From the NCBI GenBank assembly GCA_027317105.1, contig DAHVFH010000039.1, forward strand, positions 9,347 through 73,346: a DNA stretch of 64,000 nt, read 5' to 3'. Origin of the DNA: Cytophagales bacterium (GTDB lineage: Bacteria; Bacteroidota; Bacteroidia; Cytophagales; Cyclobacteriaceae). The notes beneath the pieces were generated by a model, which saw only the letters and a list, made by a program, of their open reading frames with translations, searched no databases and was not told the origin of the DNA. Position 1 is the stretch's first letter, and every line of letters begins with the position of its first letter. Of the stretch, positions 25,681-34,639 are shown one piece after another. Position numbers and translations under genes: made by a program.

Positions 25681-26280
25681 TTAAACCAGAATTTTGTGTT
25701 TTTGCAAACGAAGCTTGCCAGCGGCTTCTAATTTTTTAACTGTTCGGATAATGGTTTCTACCCGCAAGCCCGTCATGTCGGCCATTTGTTGGCGTGTCAA
25801 TGAAATTAGAGACTGTGCCCGGTAATCCGTATTACCCCTGGTTTCATTTTTCAGCCGATTCAATAAATTTAGTACCCTGTTTTCGGGACGATCAAAGGCA
25901 ATCGAAGCGAGCGCTTTATTTTTATTGCGAAGGCGTTCACATAAAATCTGATCCAGCTTTAAATGGAGGTCAAAATTATTTTTGATTAAATCGAAAAAAT
26001 CTTCTGTCCTCATCTTCCATATGCTTGAATTTTCTAGTGCAACTGCAGTGCTCGGATAAGGAAATTTGGAAAGGATCGGAGGTTCACCAAAGCTTTCTCC
26101 TTTGTGGGCAATTCCCTGAATAAATTCCTGCCCTTCATCACTGCGTGAGATCATTTTAACAGCGCCTGTTTCGAGTTGAAAATAATGGAAGGCATCTTCT
26201 CCTTCCCTAAAAATAACAGCTCCTTTTTTGAACTTAATAAGTATCGCATGATAGGTCTCAAGAATTTTTCTTGCTATCAT
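25681..26280 (-). CDS. Crp/Fnr-family transcription regulator
   Basis: This 199-residue regulator has a cNMP-type beta barrel (about 12-110), a dimer helix and a winged helix-turn-helix (QQMADMTGLRVETIIRTVKK). The recognition helix keeps Glu and Arg at the positions that read the TGA half-site in Fnr (VETIIR). It has only one cysteine, so it cannot hold an Fnr-type [4Fe-4S] cluster and is more like Dnr or other NO/redox-sensing members. It overlaps ccoS by 4 bp (ATGA). It is the best candidate to bind the TGAT-N4-ATCA sites around it. Confidence 0.9.
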   Translation of the reverse strand: MIARKILETYHAILIKFKKGAVIFREGEDAFHYFQLETGAVKMISRSDEGQEFIQGIAHKGESFGEPPILSKFPYPSTAVALENSSIWKMRTEDFFDLIKNNFDLHLKLDQILCERLRNKNKALASIAFDRPENRVLNLLNRLKNETRGNTDYRAQSLISLTRQQMADMTGLRVETIIRTVKKLEAAGKLRLQKHKILV

Positions 26281-26453
26281 TTTACATGAGGGTTAGCATC
26301 TTTACTTTCCGTTTTCTTATCCTCAAAAAGCATCCGCACAGACGGCCCATAGGTGTCGTCATATTGCCCGGTTTTCATGTTCCAGATAAAAGCGCCTAGA
26401 AAGGCTATGGCAATGGTAAGCGAAATGAAAATGAGCAGGATGATGATTTCCAT
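26277..26453 (-). CDS. ccoS: Cytochrome oxidase maturation protein CcoS
   Basis: This 58-codon gene encodes MEIIILLIFISLTIAIAFLG at its N-terminus followed by FIWNMKTGQYDD. The single N-terminal helix plus the W-x-x-x-(T/S)GQ(Y/F)DD motif is diagnostic for CcoS, an assembly factor of cbb3 oxidases. It sits directly after ccoI (17 bp) and its TGA overlaps the ATG of the Crp/Fnr gene. It is easily missed because of its length. Confidence 0.9.
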   Translation of the reverse strand: MEIIILLIFISLTIAIAFLGAFIWNMKTGQYDDTYGPSVRMLFEDKKTESKDANPHVK

Positions 26454-26470
26454 GTGGCTTGCTTTAAAAG

Positions 26471-28882
26471 TTATAGCTTATTTCTGAATGCTCGCTCACC
26501 AACCCAATTGACAGCCAGCGTACTAAACCCCACTACGCTGACACTGCTGATCGGCATAAGGATAGCCGCAATGAGTGGCGATAGATTTCCAGTAATGGCA
26601 AAACTGAGCGTAATAAAATTATAGAGAAACGAAATGCCAAATGCTATTTTCAGGATGACGATCGCTGATTTACTTAAAGCAAGAAATTGGTTTAAGTTTT
26701 TCAGTTGTTTGCCCAGTAGAATACCATCGCTGGCCGGAGTGAAGATGCCGGTGTCGTCTGTCACGGCTACGCCCAAGTCACTTTGTTTTAATGCACCCGA
26801 ATCGTTGAGACCATCGCCTACCATCATCACGCGATGGCCATTTTGCTGGAGGTTAGAAACGAAATGAAGCTTGTCTAATGGGGTTTGATTGAAATAAAGC
26901 CCCTTGTCAGAAAGAAAAACCGATTGCATCCGCCCTTTTTCTGAAGGGTTATCGCCCGAAAGCAAAAAGACCGACAGTTTGGTATTGATCTTGGCGATCA
27001 ATTCTTTCAACCCGTTTCGCAATGACGTTTCGATTTTGAAATAGCCGCGTACCTCGCCATCAATCGAAACAAAAACCATAGATTGACTTTCGGTAATTAC
27101 TTTTTCAAATCCAACAAACCGAGCAGATCCTATTTTTAACTGATGATTGATTATCACGCCTGCAATTCCTTCTGAAGGAACTTCCTCGAAAGTAGAAAGT
27201 GGCATTGGTGATGCCGCTATTGACTTGGCAATAGTGCGACTTAGCGGATGGACGGATGAGGCCGTGAGTGCTTTCACCATACCGAGCTCTTCAGAAGAAA
27301 GTGTGCCATTAAACGTAATGGTTGATGCGCCTTGCGTTACCGTGCCAGTTTTGTCGAAGACAATTGAATCGATGGCGGCCATCCGCTCGATCACATCGGC
27401 ATTTTTTAAATAGAAACCATTTCGCCCAAACACGCGGAGCATATTGCCAAAAGTGAATGGTGCTGCCAAGGCCAGCGCGCAAGGGCAAGCCACAATCAAC
27501 ACCGAAGTGAAAATCAACCACATTTGGTTGGGTGAAACAAAGTGCCAATAAATGGCCGTCATTGCGGCAATGCCTAAAATCACCCAGGTGAATTTTTGAG
27601 CAACGGTGTCAATCATTTTTTTGTATCGGCTCTCTTCATTTTTATGAAATGTCTCATAGTTCCATAGGCTCGTCAGGTGACTTTGCGCTATTTTTTTCTC
27701 TACCACAAATTCAGCAGGTTGTCCAATCAATCTTCCCCCGCCATAAATCAAGGCTCCCTCTTGAACATGCACAGGCTTTGATTCACCAGTCACAAAACTG
27801 TAATCGATGAAAGCTTGTTTGCTCATTAAATAGCTATCCGCGGGAACAATTTCCATATTCCTTATCTGGATTATATCTCCTTTTTCCAAATGATGAACCA
27901 GAAGGGGGTTCCAATCGTTGTCGATTTTCTTATTGACCGCTAGCGGGAAATACGATTTGTAATCCCTGTCAAAGGCAAGGCTGTCATACGTTTTGCTTTG
28001 AAACCACCGACCGATCAGCAAAAAGAAAACGAGTCCTGAAAGTGAGTCGAGATAACCAGGGCCTTGATGGGCGAGGATGTCGTAAGCACTGCGTAAAAAA
28101 AGTACGGCAAGTCCCACGGCAATCGGCACGTCAATGTTGATCCGCTTTTGCCTGAAGCTTTTCCATGCCGCTATGAAGTAGTCTTGACCACTGTAAAGAA
28201 CCACAGGCATTACTAGAAGCAGATTTAAATATGAAAATAAAGTGCGTAGTTGAGCGTCTGAATTATCGAGCCCCAGGTATTCTGGGAAACTGAGCATCAT
28301 GATGTTGCCAAAACAGAAACCAGCCACAGTAAGCCGGATAATTAACGCTTTGCTAAGTGCCGCTGTCGGCTTTATCTCTTCCAATGTAATCAACGGGGCA
28401 TATCCCAAAGAAGATAGCAATCTGGCCACTGCAGCTAGTGAAATTTTGCTGGGGTTAAAATCGAGGGTGATTTGCCTGTGGCTGAAATTTACTTCTGACC
28501 GGATCACGCCACTGTTTAGGCGTTTTAGGTTTTCCAGTAGCCATATACAGGAGATGCAGTGGATATTGGGGATGGAAAATTGTGCCCTGCTGAAAGAATC
28601 GGATTGGAAGGTTATTATTTTTTTTGCAATCTCCGGATCGTCAAGAAAAGCAAAACTTTCTTCGCGTACATGACGCAACGAGACGCCCGGACTTTCGTCA
28701 AGGGAATAGTATTCGCAGAGATTGTTTTCGTCCAGGATTTCATATACGGTTTTGCATCCATAGCAACAAAAGGAATTTTCTCCGGAAAGCACCACTTCCT
28801 TTTCACATACCAATCCACAGTGGGCGCATTTCACCGTGCGCTCAACGGGTAGGTTGGCTATTTCCAACAGGTCACTGTTCAT
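26471..28882 (-). CDS. ccoI: Copper-exporting P1B-type ATPase, CcoI/FixI type
   Basis: This 803-residue transporter has an N-terminal cysteine-rich region (CAHCGLVC, CCYGC), a degenerate heavy-metal domain with C109-IS-C112, eight helices, the CPC motif C466-P-C468, phosphorylation site D510-KTGT, a TGES actuator loop and GDGLND. CcoI-type ATPases deliver copper to haem-copper oxidases in the membrane. It heads the ccoI-ccoS-crp unit. No ccoNOP genes lie in this window, so the copper client could be the CuA/CuB enzyme encoded nearby or an oxidase elsewhere. Confidence 0.92.
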   Translation of the reverse strand: MNSDLLEIANLPVERTVKCAHCGLVCEKEVVLSGENSFCCYGCKTVYEILDENNLCEYYSLDESPGVSLRHVREESFAFLDDPEIAKKIITFQSDSFSRAQFSIPNIHCISCIWLLENLKRLNSGVIRSEVNFSHRQITLDFNPSKISLAAVARLLSSLGYAPLITLEEIKPTAALSKALIIRLTVAGFCFGNIMMLSFPEYLGLDNSDAQLRTLFSYLNLLLVMPVVLYSGQDYFIAAWKSFRQKRINIDVPIAVGLAVLFLRSAYDILAHQGPGYLDSLSGLVFFLLIGRWFQSKTYDSLAFDRDYKSYFPLAVNKKIDNDWNPLLVHHLEKGDIIQIRNMEIVPADSYLMSKQAFIDYSFVTGESKPVHVQEGALIYGGGRLIGQPAEFVVEKKIAQSHLTSLWNYETFHKNEESRYKKMIDTVAQKFTWVILGIAAMTAIYWHFVSPNQMWLIFTSVLIVACPCALALAAPFTFGNMLRVFGRNGFYLKNADVIERMAAIDSIVFDKTGTVTQGASTITFNGTLSSEELGMVKALTASSVHPLSRTIAKSIAASPMPLSTFEEVPSEGIAGVIINHQLKIGSARFVGFEKVITESQSMVFVSIDGEVRGYFKIETSLRNGLKELIAKINTKLSVFLLSGDNPSEKGRMQSVFLSDKGLYFNQTPLDKLHFVSNLQQNGHRVMMVGDGLNDSGALKQSDLGVAVTDDTGIFTPASDGILLGKQLKNLNQFLALSKSAIVILKIAFGISFLYNFITLSFAITGNLSPLIAAILMPISSVSVVGFSTLAVNWVGERAFRNKL

Positions 28883-28889
28883 GAAGCAA

Positions 28890-29720
28890 TCATTTGGTCT
28901 TATACGTCCAGATAGGGCACTCGATGTGATTCACCACATCTTCCGCAATGCTTCCGCTCATCAGGTGGGCAAGGCCTGTTCGCCCATGGGTGCCCATGGC
29001 TACCATGTCGGCCTTTACTTCTTTTGCGAAATTTGTAAGCCCAGACTCTTGATTGATATCGTTGAAGATATTGATGGTAAAATCTCTGAACATATAACGT
29101 TTAGCAAACCCATTGAGGAGCTGACGTGTCTCTAGGTCGCGTTTAAAATTCGAAGGCGTGTTGATGTAAACAATGTGCAGTTTAGCTTTAAAGAAATCCT
29201 GCAATTTTTTGACTTGGGTAGCTAGTACTTCTTCCTCTTCCTGAAGGGCATTTGGGAAAACGATATTCTTGATCGCACCTTTGCTGTATTTCTTGATGGC
29301 AATCATCGGCACAGAAGAAAGCCGCACTATCTTTTCGGTGTTCGAGCCTACAATAATTTCCTTCAATCCGGAAGCCCCTCGGGTACCCATTACGATAAGG
29401 TCAACCTTATTCTCTTGTGCCATGTTAATGATGGAAGAGGCCGTAGGGCCGTAGGCTACTTCCCATGTTATCTTTGGTCCTTCCTTGGCCCACTTGGCTT
29501 TCATTTTTGAGAAGTTTTTCAATGCACTTTCCTTGCTGTCCTTCAAGTAAACTTCCTCTAAAGAAAGTGAGGGCATAAGCATGGTGTCGTACATCACCGG
29601 AAGTTCTATTACGTGAAGCAAAATCACCTGTCCGTCACTCTCGTTGGCAAGATCGATGGCAAACCGAAAAGCGTTGGTGGCAGATTCAGAAAAATCGCAG
29701 GGTACTAATATCTTTTTCAT
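28890..29720 (-). CDS. Tandem universal stress protein
   Basis: This protein of about 276 residues has two UspA domains (MKKILVPCDFSESATNAFRF; second half after about residue 145). The ATP-binding type loop GTRGASGLKEIIVGSNTE appears in the first, with a degenerate GTHGRTGLAHLMSGS in the second. The start is set at ATG 29720, since the 20 residues upstream in frame are unlike the family. It lies 7 bp upstream of ccoI and 56 bp after the other tandem Usp, so all may share a transcript under the box at 30756. Confidence 0.87.
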   Translation of the reverse strand: MKKILVPCDFSESATNAFRFAIDLANESDGQVILLHVIELPVMYDTMLMPSLSLEEVYLKDSKESALKNFSKMKAKWAKEGPKITWEVAYGPTASSIINMAQENKVDLIVMGTRGASGLKEIIVGSNTEKIVRLSSVPMIAIKKYSKGAIKNIVFPNALQEEEEVLATQVKKLQDFFKAKLHIVYINTPSNFKRDLETRQLLNGFAKRYMFRDFTINIFNDINQESGLTNFAKEVKADMVAMGTHGRTGLAHLMSGSIAEDVVNHIECPIWTYKTK

Positions 29721-29776
29721 AAAGTATTTGATTTGTTGTAACAAAGAGGTAGGTATTGAAATATTTCGTTTTAGAT

Positions 29777-30631
29777 TCAATTAGAGTTAATCACATACGT
29801 TAATACAGGCATGGAAGAATGGTTAATCACATCCTCCGTTATGCTGCGGCTTAAGACACTGGAGAATCCTGTTCGTTTTCGGGAAGCCATAGCAATTGCG
29901 TCTGCTTTTATCCCCGAGGCGAAATGAAGGATTCCTTCTTCTTCCTCATAATCACTAAAGACATTCAATGTGTAATTGGTCAAGTTCATTTTTGCTACAA
30001 AGTTTGCCATTTCTTTTTTTACTTCGTGATCGGGTTGGAATTCCATTGGCGTGTTGACCCTTACCAAATGGAGCGTAGCGTAGTAAGTTTCCTGCATCAA
30101 CTTCACGATTTCAATGAAGCTTCTTTCCCCTTCGTTTAAGGAGGTAGCATAAACAATGTTTTTGTATTCTGTTGTAGTTGGTTTTTCGTGAACAGAAAAG
30201 ACCGGTCGTTTTGAGTATCTTACCACTCTTTCGGTATTTGAACCGATCAAAGCCTCTTCTATTTTCGTGCGCCCGGATGTGCCCATCACTACTAAGTCAG
30301 CTTTGAAAGCTGAAATGATGGATCGTATTCCATGGAAAGGATTGCCAATCTTCAGCTGAGTGTAAATGATCACTTCTGAAGTCTTGACACTCCGTTCTGC
30401 TTCTTCTAATAGGTTTTTACCCTTATTTATGAGTTCCAACACATAACGTTTTTCTTCCTGATTTGAATAGCCTGCAATCTGCTCCTCAGCATTAAAAGAC
30501 AATTCCATAGGCTGCTCTATGACATGCAACAAGATGATATCAGCCTTTGTTTTCCTGGCAATACCGATCGCAGTTTCAAGTGCCCATTGTGCTGGTTGGG
30601 AAAAATCGGTTGGCACAAGTATTTTTTTCAT
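29777..30631 (-). CDS. Tandem universal stress protein
   Basis: This protein of about 284 residues has two UspA domains. It starts MKKILVPTDFSQPAQWAL and has the loop GTSGRTKIEEALIGSNTERV in domain 1 and a weaker MASRKRTGFSSVLSRS in domain 2. Usp proteins bind nucleotides and support survival under energy or oxygen limitation. It is the first gene downstream of the Fnr-type palindrome at 30756-30769. The ATG six bases upstream (30637) is an equally possible start. Confidence 0.87.
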   Translation of the reverse strand: MKKILVPTDFSQPAQWALETAIGIARKTKADIILLHVIEQPMELSFNAEEQIAGYSNQEEKRYVLELINKGKNLLEEAERSVKTSEVIIYTQLKIGNPFHGIRSIISAFKADLVVMGTSGRTKIEEALIGSNTERVVRYSKRPVFSVHEKPTTTEYKNIVYATSLNEGERSFIEIVKLMQETYYATLHLVRVNTPMEFQPDHEVKKEMANFVAKMNLTNYTLNVFSDYEEEEGILHFASGIKADAIAMASRKRTGFSSVLSRSITEDVINHSSMPVLTYVINSN

Positions 30632-30755
30632 GGTCATAACCTTGTCATCAAAAAAAAGAGAGATTTAGACTACCTAAATTTCATTTCAAAAATATTCTTG
30701 AGTAAAGATCGATGTTCATGGACAACAGATGGCCTTAACAGGCTCATAAAAAAAT

Positions 30756-30769
30756 ATGATTTTGATCAT
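30756..30769. promoter_or_regulatory. Fnr/Crp-type palindrome upstream of usp genes
   Basis: ATGATTTTGATCAT has the core TGAT-N4-ATCA. It lies about 125 bp before the usp start. CAAAAATA at 30687-30694 is TATTTTTG on the minus strand, a match to the TAnnTTTG -7 element, which would place the palindrome roughly 80 bp upstream of a start point. Confidence 0.65.
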
Positions 30770-30922
30770 CTTTTTATAACTTCTGCATTACCGATTCAGA
30801 TTAAATGATGGTAGTACATTACTTGATGGATGTTGAAATACGTGTATTTAAAACCTTAATCGTGCCACCTCTCCAAGCAATGGTCTCGACCTAAATAGCG
30901 ACTCTAAAATTGACTTATAAAA

Positions 30923-31360
30923 TCAGGCTATGGCAAGAATGTGTGCTGAATCTGGAACAATTACCAATGGCACTTCAATGTGTGTAAGCAGTTCGTCTAC
31001 CGATTCTTTGTTGTTGTTAATCAGTTCTTTGCTCATGACCACGAATAAAACGTTACCGTGGCTAACGTGTTCTTGAACCCTGCCTTGAATGAATCCAATT
31101 TCGGATTGAAAATCATATGATAGTGTTTTGTTTTTGAACAGTTTTTTGGCAACGACTTCAAAATTTCTACTCGCTTCTTCCTCCATTTTATTTTTTGCGG
31201 AAAGCATATTATTGTCTTTTGCTAAGAGGTTGAGTCGTTGTGGGTGTGAAATGTTAAGGTGAGCACTCAACTTCTCGGCCATACTTGCAGCCCACTCCAA
31301 TGCTTGAATGGAGGATTTCGAAAAATCAATAACGCACAAGATAGACGGTGCTTTTTTCAA
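30923..31360 (-). CDS. Single-domain universal stress protein
   Basis: This 145-residue protein has one UspA-like domain (ILCVIDFSKSSIQALEWAASMAEKL). The nucleotide-binding loop GxxG near the C-terminus is not evident, so it may not bind ATP. It is divergent from the PAS kinase gene, with an Fnr-type palindrome between them. Confidence 0.75.
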   Translation of the reverse strand: MKKAPSILCVIDFSKSSIQALEWAASMAEKLSAHLNISHPQRLNLLAKDNNMLSAKNKMEEEASRNFEVVAKKLFKNKTLSYDFQSEIGFIQGRVQEHVSHGNVLFVVMSKELINNNKESVDELLTHIEVPLVIVPDSAHILAIA

Positions 31361-31442
31361 AGGGATTAGGTATTACTATTATTTATTAGGTAAAGGTCTG
31401 TGTCTTGAGTAATAGAAACATCCATGTGGGTCAGTGGAAAAA

Positions 31443-31456
31443 ATGATTTTAATCAT
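31443..31456. promoter_or_regulatory. Fnr/Crp-type palindrome between usp and the PAS kinase
   Basis: ATGATTTTAATCAT has the core TGAT-N4-ATCA. It lies 26 bp before the kinase ATG and about 83 bp upstream of the divergent usp start. Its distance fits activation of the usp gene better; bound protein could repress the kinase operon. Confidence 0.65.
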
Positions 31457-31481
31457 GTAACTTGCCTCCTTAACTTGTTAA

Positions 31482-32738
31482 ATGCCGGCATCTTTTGAAC
31501 TTTCAGTCGTATCCAACGAAGCTTTTCGAGAGATTTTTCAAAGCATGACTGAGGGTATTATTGTGATTGACAAATCCGGAAAAATATTGGTAGCCAATAG
31601 GGTGGCGGAAGAAATGTTTGGGTACAAGCAAAATGAACTGAGTGGAAAGGATTTGGAAGTGCTTTTGCCTGAAGAGTATAAAAGTGGCCACGTTAAACTT
31701 CGCGATAACTTTAATAAGAATCCATCACCGAGAAGGATGGGGCATGGTAGGGATCTTAAAGCATTAAAGAAAGACGGAAAGGAATTTCCAGTGGAAATTA
31801 GCCTAAGTTATTCACAGACTGAAGATAGTTTCATTGCCATCGCATTCATCAGCGATATTTCGTGGCGCAAAAATTCAGAGGAAGCTATGAAAAGGAGCGA
31901 GGAGCAGCTTATTGTCTATGCCTCAGAGCTTGAACGGAAAGTAAAGGCTCGTACGGAAGATTTAAATTCTAGTATCCAAGAGCTTGAACGTGAGATAATT
32001 GAACGAAAGAAAGCGGAAGAAGAGGCGCTGAAATCAGTAGAACGGGAGCGTGAGCTTAGCGAGCTGAAATCCAAGTTTGTTTCCATTGCTTCACACGAGT
32101 TTCGTACACCACTTAGTACAGTGCTTAGTTCCATCGCGCTAATTGAGCAATATAAGGAACGGGGCGAGCTGGATAAGATCGATAAACACACCAATCGTGT
32201 GCGGTCTTCCGTAAAGCATTTGACGACTATCTTGGATGATTTTCTTTCACTTGGAAAATTAGAAGAAGGAAAGGTTGACTTGGCGAAAGAGCCAGTAAAT
32301 CTTGACAGCCTGCTGATGGATATTATTGAGGAAATGCGCGCATCCCTTAAAGAAGGACAGCAAATTGTGATCGATAAAATTCCTGATCTACACCTCCTTA
32401 CAGATGGCCGAATTTTACGTAATATTTTGTTCAACTTAATTTCCAACTCCAGCAAATACTCAGGACCCAATAAACACATTTTCATTAGCTGCTCACTCAA
32501 AGAAAGTGTCATCAAAATCAGCATTCGCGATGAAGGGATGGGCATTCCTCCCCAAGAACAGAAGCATTTGTTCGAGCGGTTCTTCAGGGCTAGCAATGTG
32601 ACTTCTATTCAAGGGACAGGCCTTGGGCTGAACATTGTGAAAAGATATGTGGAGTTGTTGAACGGCTCGATAAATTTTGTAAGTGAATATGGAAAAGGCA
32701 GTACCTTTGCGATAACTATTCCGATTGAACAACGATGA
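31482..32738 (+). CDS. Soluble PAS-domain sensor histidine kinase
   Basis: This 418-residue kinase has no membrane helix. A PAS domain (about 10-125) shows the PAS signature GYKQNELSGKDLEVLLPEEY. A coiled coil follows (about 130-195), then a HisKA domain with H205 (ASHEFRTP) and an ATPase domain (DEGMGIP, GTGLGLNIV). The PAS may bind haem, flavin or another redox cofactor, but no diagnostic ligand is obvious. It overlaps its receiver-Crp partner by 4 bp (ATGA), so the two form one signalling unit. Confidence 0.9.
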   Translation: MPASFELSVVSNEAFREIFQSMTEGIIVIDKSGKILVANRVAEEMFGYKQNELSGKDLEVLLPEEYKSGHVKLRDNFNKNPSPRRMGHGRDLKALKKDGKEFPVEISLSYSQTEDSFIAIAFISDISWRKNSEEAMKRSEEQLIVYASELERKVKARTEDLNSSIQELEREIIERKKAEEEALKSVERERELSELKSKFVSIASHEFRTPLSTVLSSIALIEQYKERGELDKIDKHTNRVRSSVKHLTTILDDFLSLGKLEEGKVDLAKEPVNLDSLLMDIIEEMRASLKEGQQIVIDKIPDLHLLTDGRILRNILFNLISNSSKYSGPNKHIFISCSLKESVIKISIRDEGMGIPPQEQKHLFERFFRASNVTSIQGTGLGLNIVKRYVELLNGSINFVSEYGKGSTFAITIPIEQR

Positions 32739-33796
32739 AAAAAATTCTATTAATCGAAGACAATCTTGAGGTTAGGGAAAACACGGCAGAGATCCTTTCC
32801 CTGGCAAACTACGAAGTACTCACAGCCGAAAACGGAAAGGTGGGCGTAAAGCTCGCCTTCGAAAAATTACCGGACCTGATCATTTGTGATATCATGATGC
32901 CCGAGCTTGACGGCTATGGGGTCTTGCATATTTTAGGGAAAGATGCCACTGCTTCGCTGATCCCCTTTATCTTCCTTACGGCCAAAGCGGAAAAATCTGA
33001 AATAAGAAAAGGGATGAACCTTGGTGCGGATGACTACCTCACCAAACCCTTTGATGATACCGAGCTTTTGAATGCCGTGGAAGCTCGACTTAATAAACAG
33101 TCGATGCGCACCAAGGAATACCATAATACCCTTGAGGGGCTGGATAACTTCATCATCGATGCACAGAAAATTTTGAAGCTCAATGACCTCTGCAAAGACC
33201 GGAAATTAAAACACTTCAAAAAGAAAAGTGAAATTTTTATGGAAGGGGATCTCCCACTTAATATTTTCTTTGTAAAATCGGGTAATGTAAAAACTTTTAA
33301 ATCCAATCAAGACGGAAAAGAACTGATCACCAATCTTTATGGGCCCAGTGATTTTTTTGGATTTGAACCAATAATAGAAAACATTCATTACCGGGAATCA
33401 GCCGTTGCGCTTGAGGATACTGAAATTGTGCAAGTGCCAAAACAGGATTTTCTTACTTTGCTGTTTGGCCAACCCGATGTTTCCTCAAGTTTTATTGGCT
33501 TATTATGCAAAAAGGTAGCTGATAAAGAAAATCAGTTACTCAACCTGGCCTACAATTCAGTGCGGCAACGGATAGCGGAAGCACTGTTGAAACTGGCGGA
33601 AGGAAAAACAGAAAAAGATAACATACACATATCGCGCGAAGATTTAGCGAAAATAGTGGGCACCGCACCGGAGTCTGTAATTCGTGGTCTTTCCGATTTT
33701 AAAGAAGAAAAGCTCATCGAAATTGAAAGTGGAAAAATAAGAGTAATTCACCCTAAAGGCCTAGGGAAAGTAGTGCGATGGAATGTAGCCTTGTAG
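32735..33796 (+). CDS. Receiver-Crp/Fnr fusion response regulator
   Basis: This 353-residue protein joins a CheY-type receiver (D52 in IICDIMMPELDG, Lys in FLTAKAEKSE) to a complete Crp/Fnr module: cNMP barrel (about 150-260) and helix-turn-helix (REDLAKIVGTAPESVIRGLSDF). The recognition helix keeps Glu and Arg (PESVIR) as in Fnr, so it may bind the same TGAT-type palindromes as the Crp/Fnr protein at 25681. It is translationally coupled to the PAS kinase. DNA binding would thus be controlled by phosphorylation, possibly combined with a small ligand. Confidence 0.9.
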   Translation: MKKILLIEDNLEVRENTAEILSLANYEVLTAENGKVGVKLAFEKLPDLIICDIMMPELDGYGVLHILGKDATASLIPFIFLTAKAEKSEIRKGMNLGADDYLTKPFDDTELLNAVEARLNKQSMRTKEYHNTLEGLDNFIIDAQKILKLNDLCKDRKLKHFKKKSEIFMEGDLPLNIFFVKSGNVKTFKSNQDGKELITNLYGPSDFFGFEPIIENIHYRESAVALEDTEIVQVPKQDFLTLLFGQPDVSSSFIGLLCKKVADKENQLLNLAYNSVRQRIAEALLKLAEGKTEKDNIHISREDLAKIVGTAPESVIRGLSDFKEEKLIEIESGKIRVIHPKGLGKVVRWNVAL

Positions 33797-33822
33797 AAAA
33801 TTTGATTTGACTTCCCTTCACT

Positions 33823-34629
33823 TTAATTATTAAGCGCACCATTATTCACCCAGCAAGTTATCAACGCGATTTGTTGCTGTGTTAATTTCCCTCCTGGAGG
33901 CATATTGCTATTGATGGCTCCAACAATGGATGCCCCACTTGCCTTTATCGAAGTGTACGAGGAAAGATTGGGGTTTCGGTTTCCACTATGGCAACTGCTG
34001 CAATTGGCCACAATAATCGGGCTGATATCGGATTTATAGCTCGGCCCGTTCGAGGCTAACGTAGTAGAACCTGAAGTTGGACAATTCGAAGCATCCACCG
34101 CATTGACGGAATAGTTTCCTGCGTTAAGACCGCTAAACGTATTGCTCGGTTGGAACGAACCATTATTCAATTGGTATTGAACTGTACCTTGAGCCCCGCT
34201 TGGGGTTACGGTAATGGTTCCATTGGGCGTTGGGCATCCGGAATTGGGTACGGTAGCAATAGAGATGGTAAGGGAGGATTGCGCATTGTTAATAGTAGCT
34301 ATCTGCGAGGCAGAACATCCATTTTTATCTTTCACTGATAGGGTATAATTTCCAGCTTTTAAGCCATTAAAGACAGAATCGGATTGGTAGGACCCACCGT
34401 TAATACTGAAACTATAATTTCTTATTCCTCGCGTAGCAAGGATGGTCAGGCTGCCATCACTGGCATCACAGGTGGAGGTGTTAACCACCGTTGCGGTTAA
34501 GGAAATATTAAAGCCAGCACACAGGCTTGATATTTCATTGAAGTGATTGTAAGTACAAGAAGTCAATAACATGGTAAACAGGGTCACAGCTATTTTCCTT
34601 TTTTTCTTGACAATCTTTATGTTCATCAC
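33823..34629 (-). CDS. Lipoprotein with SprB-type repeats and a cytochrome c-like domain
   Basis: This 268-residue protein has a signal ending in lipobox LLTSC. Two SprB-like repeats follow (GIRNYSFSINGGSYQSDSVF and GTVQYQLNNGSFQPSNTF, each with the GLxAGNY motif). The C-terminal domain has CSSCH and the pattern L-x-S/T-Y...MPP...I..WVNNGA found in small haem-binding domains. SprB repeats occur in surface adhesins and gliding proteins of Bacteroidota. The combination suggests a surface-exposed electron-transfer lipoprotein. It is the last gene of a minus-strand run starting with the sigma factor. Confidence 0.75.
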   Translation of the reverse strand: MMNIKIVKKKRKIAVTLFTMLLTSCTYNHFNEISSLCAGFNISLTATVVNTSTCDASDGSLTILATRGIRNYSFSINGGSYQSDSVFNGLKAGNYTLSVKDKNGCSASQIATINNAQSSLTISIATVPNSGCPTPNGTITVTPSGAQGTVQYQLNNGSFQPSNTFSGLNAGNYSVNAVDASNCPTSGSTTLASNGPSYKSDISPIIVANCSSCHSGNRNPNLSSYTSIKASGASIVGAINSNMPPGGKLTQQQIALITCWVNNGALNN

Positions 34630-34639
34630 AAATCAGTAA

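Noticed and set aside
31916..32596. 226-codon minus-strand frame opposite the PAS kinase
   Set aside because: Serine/arginine-rich shadow of the kinase frame; no domain recognised.
33823..34629. Repeated units as a possible CRISPR or tandem DNA repeat
   Set aside because: The repetition is at protein level (SprB motifs) inside one open frame; DNA copies are diverged and there are no spacers.
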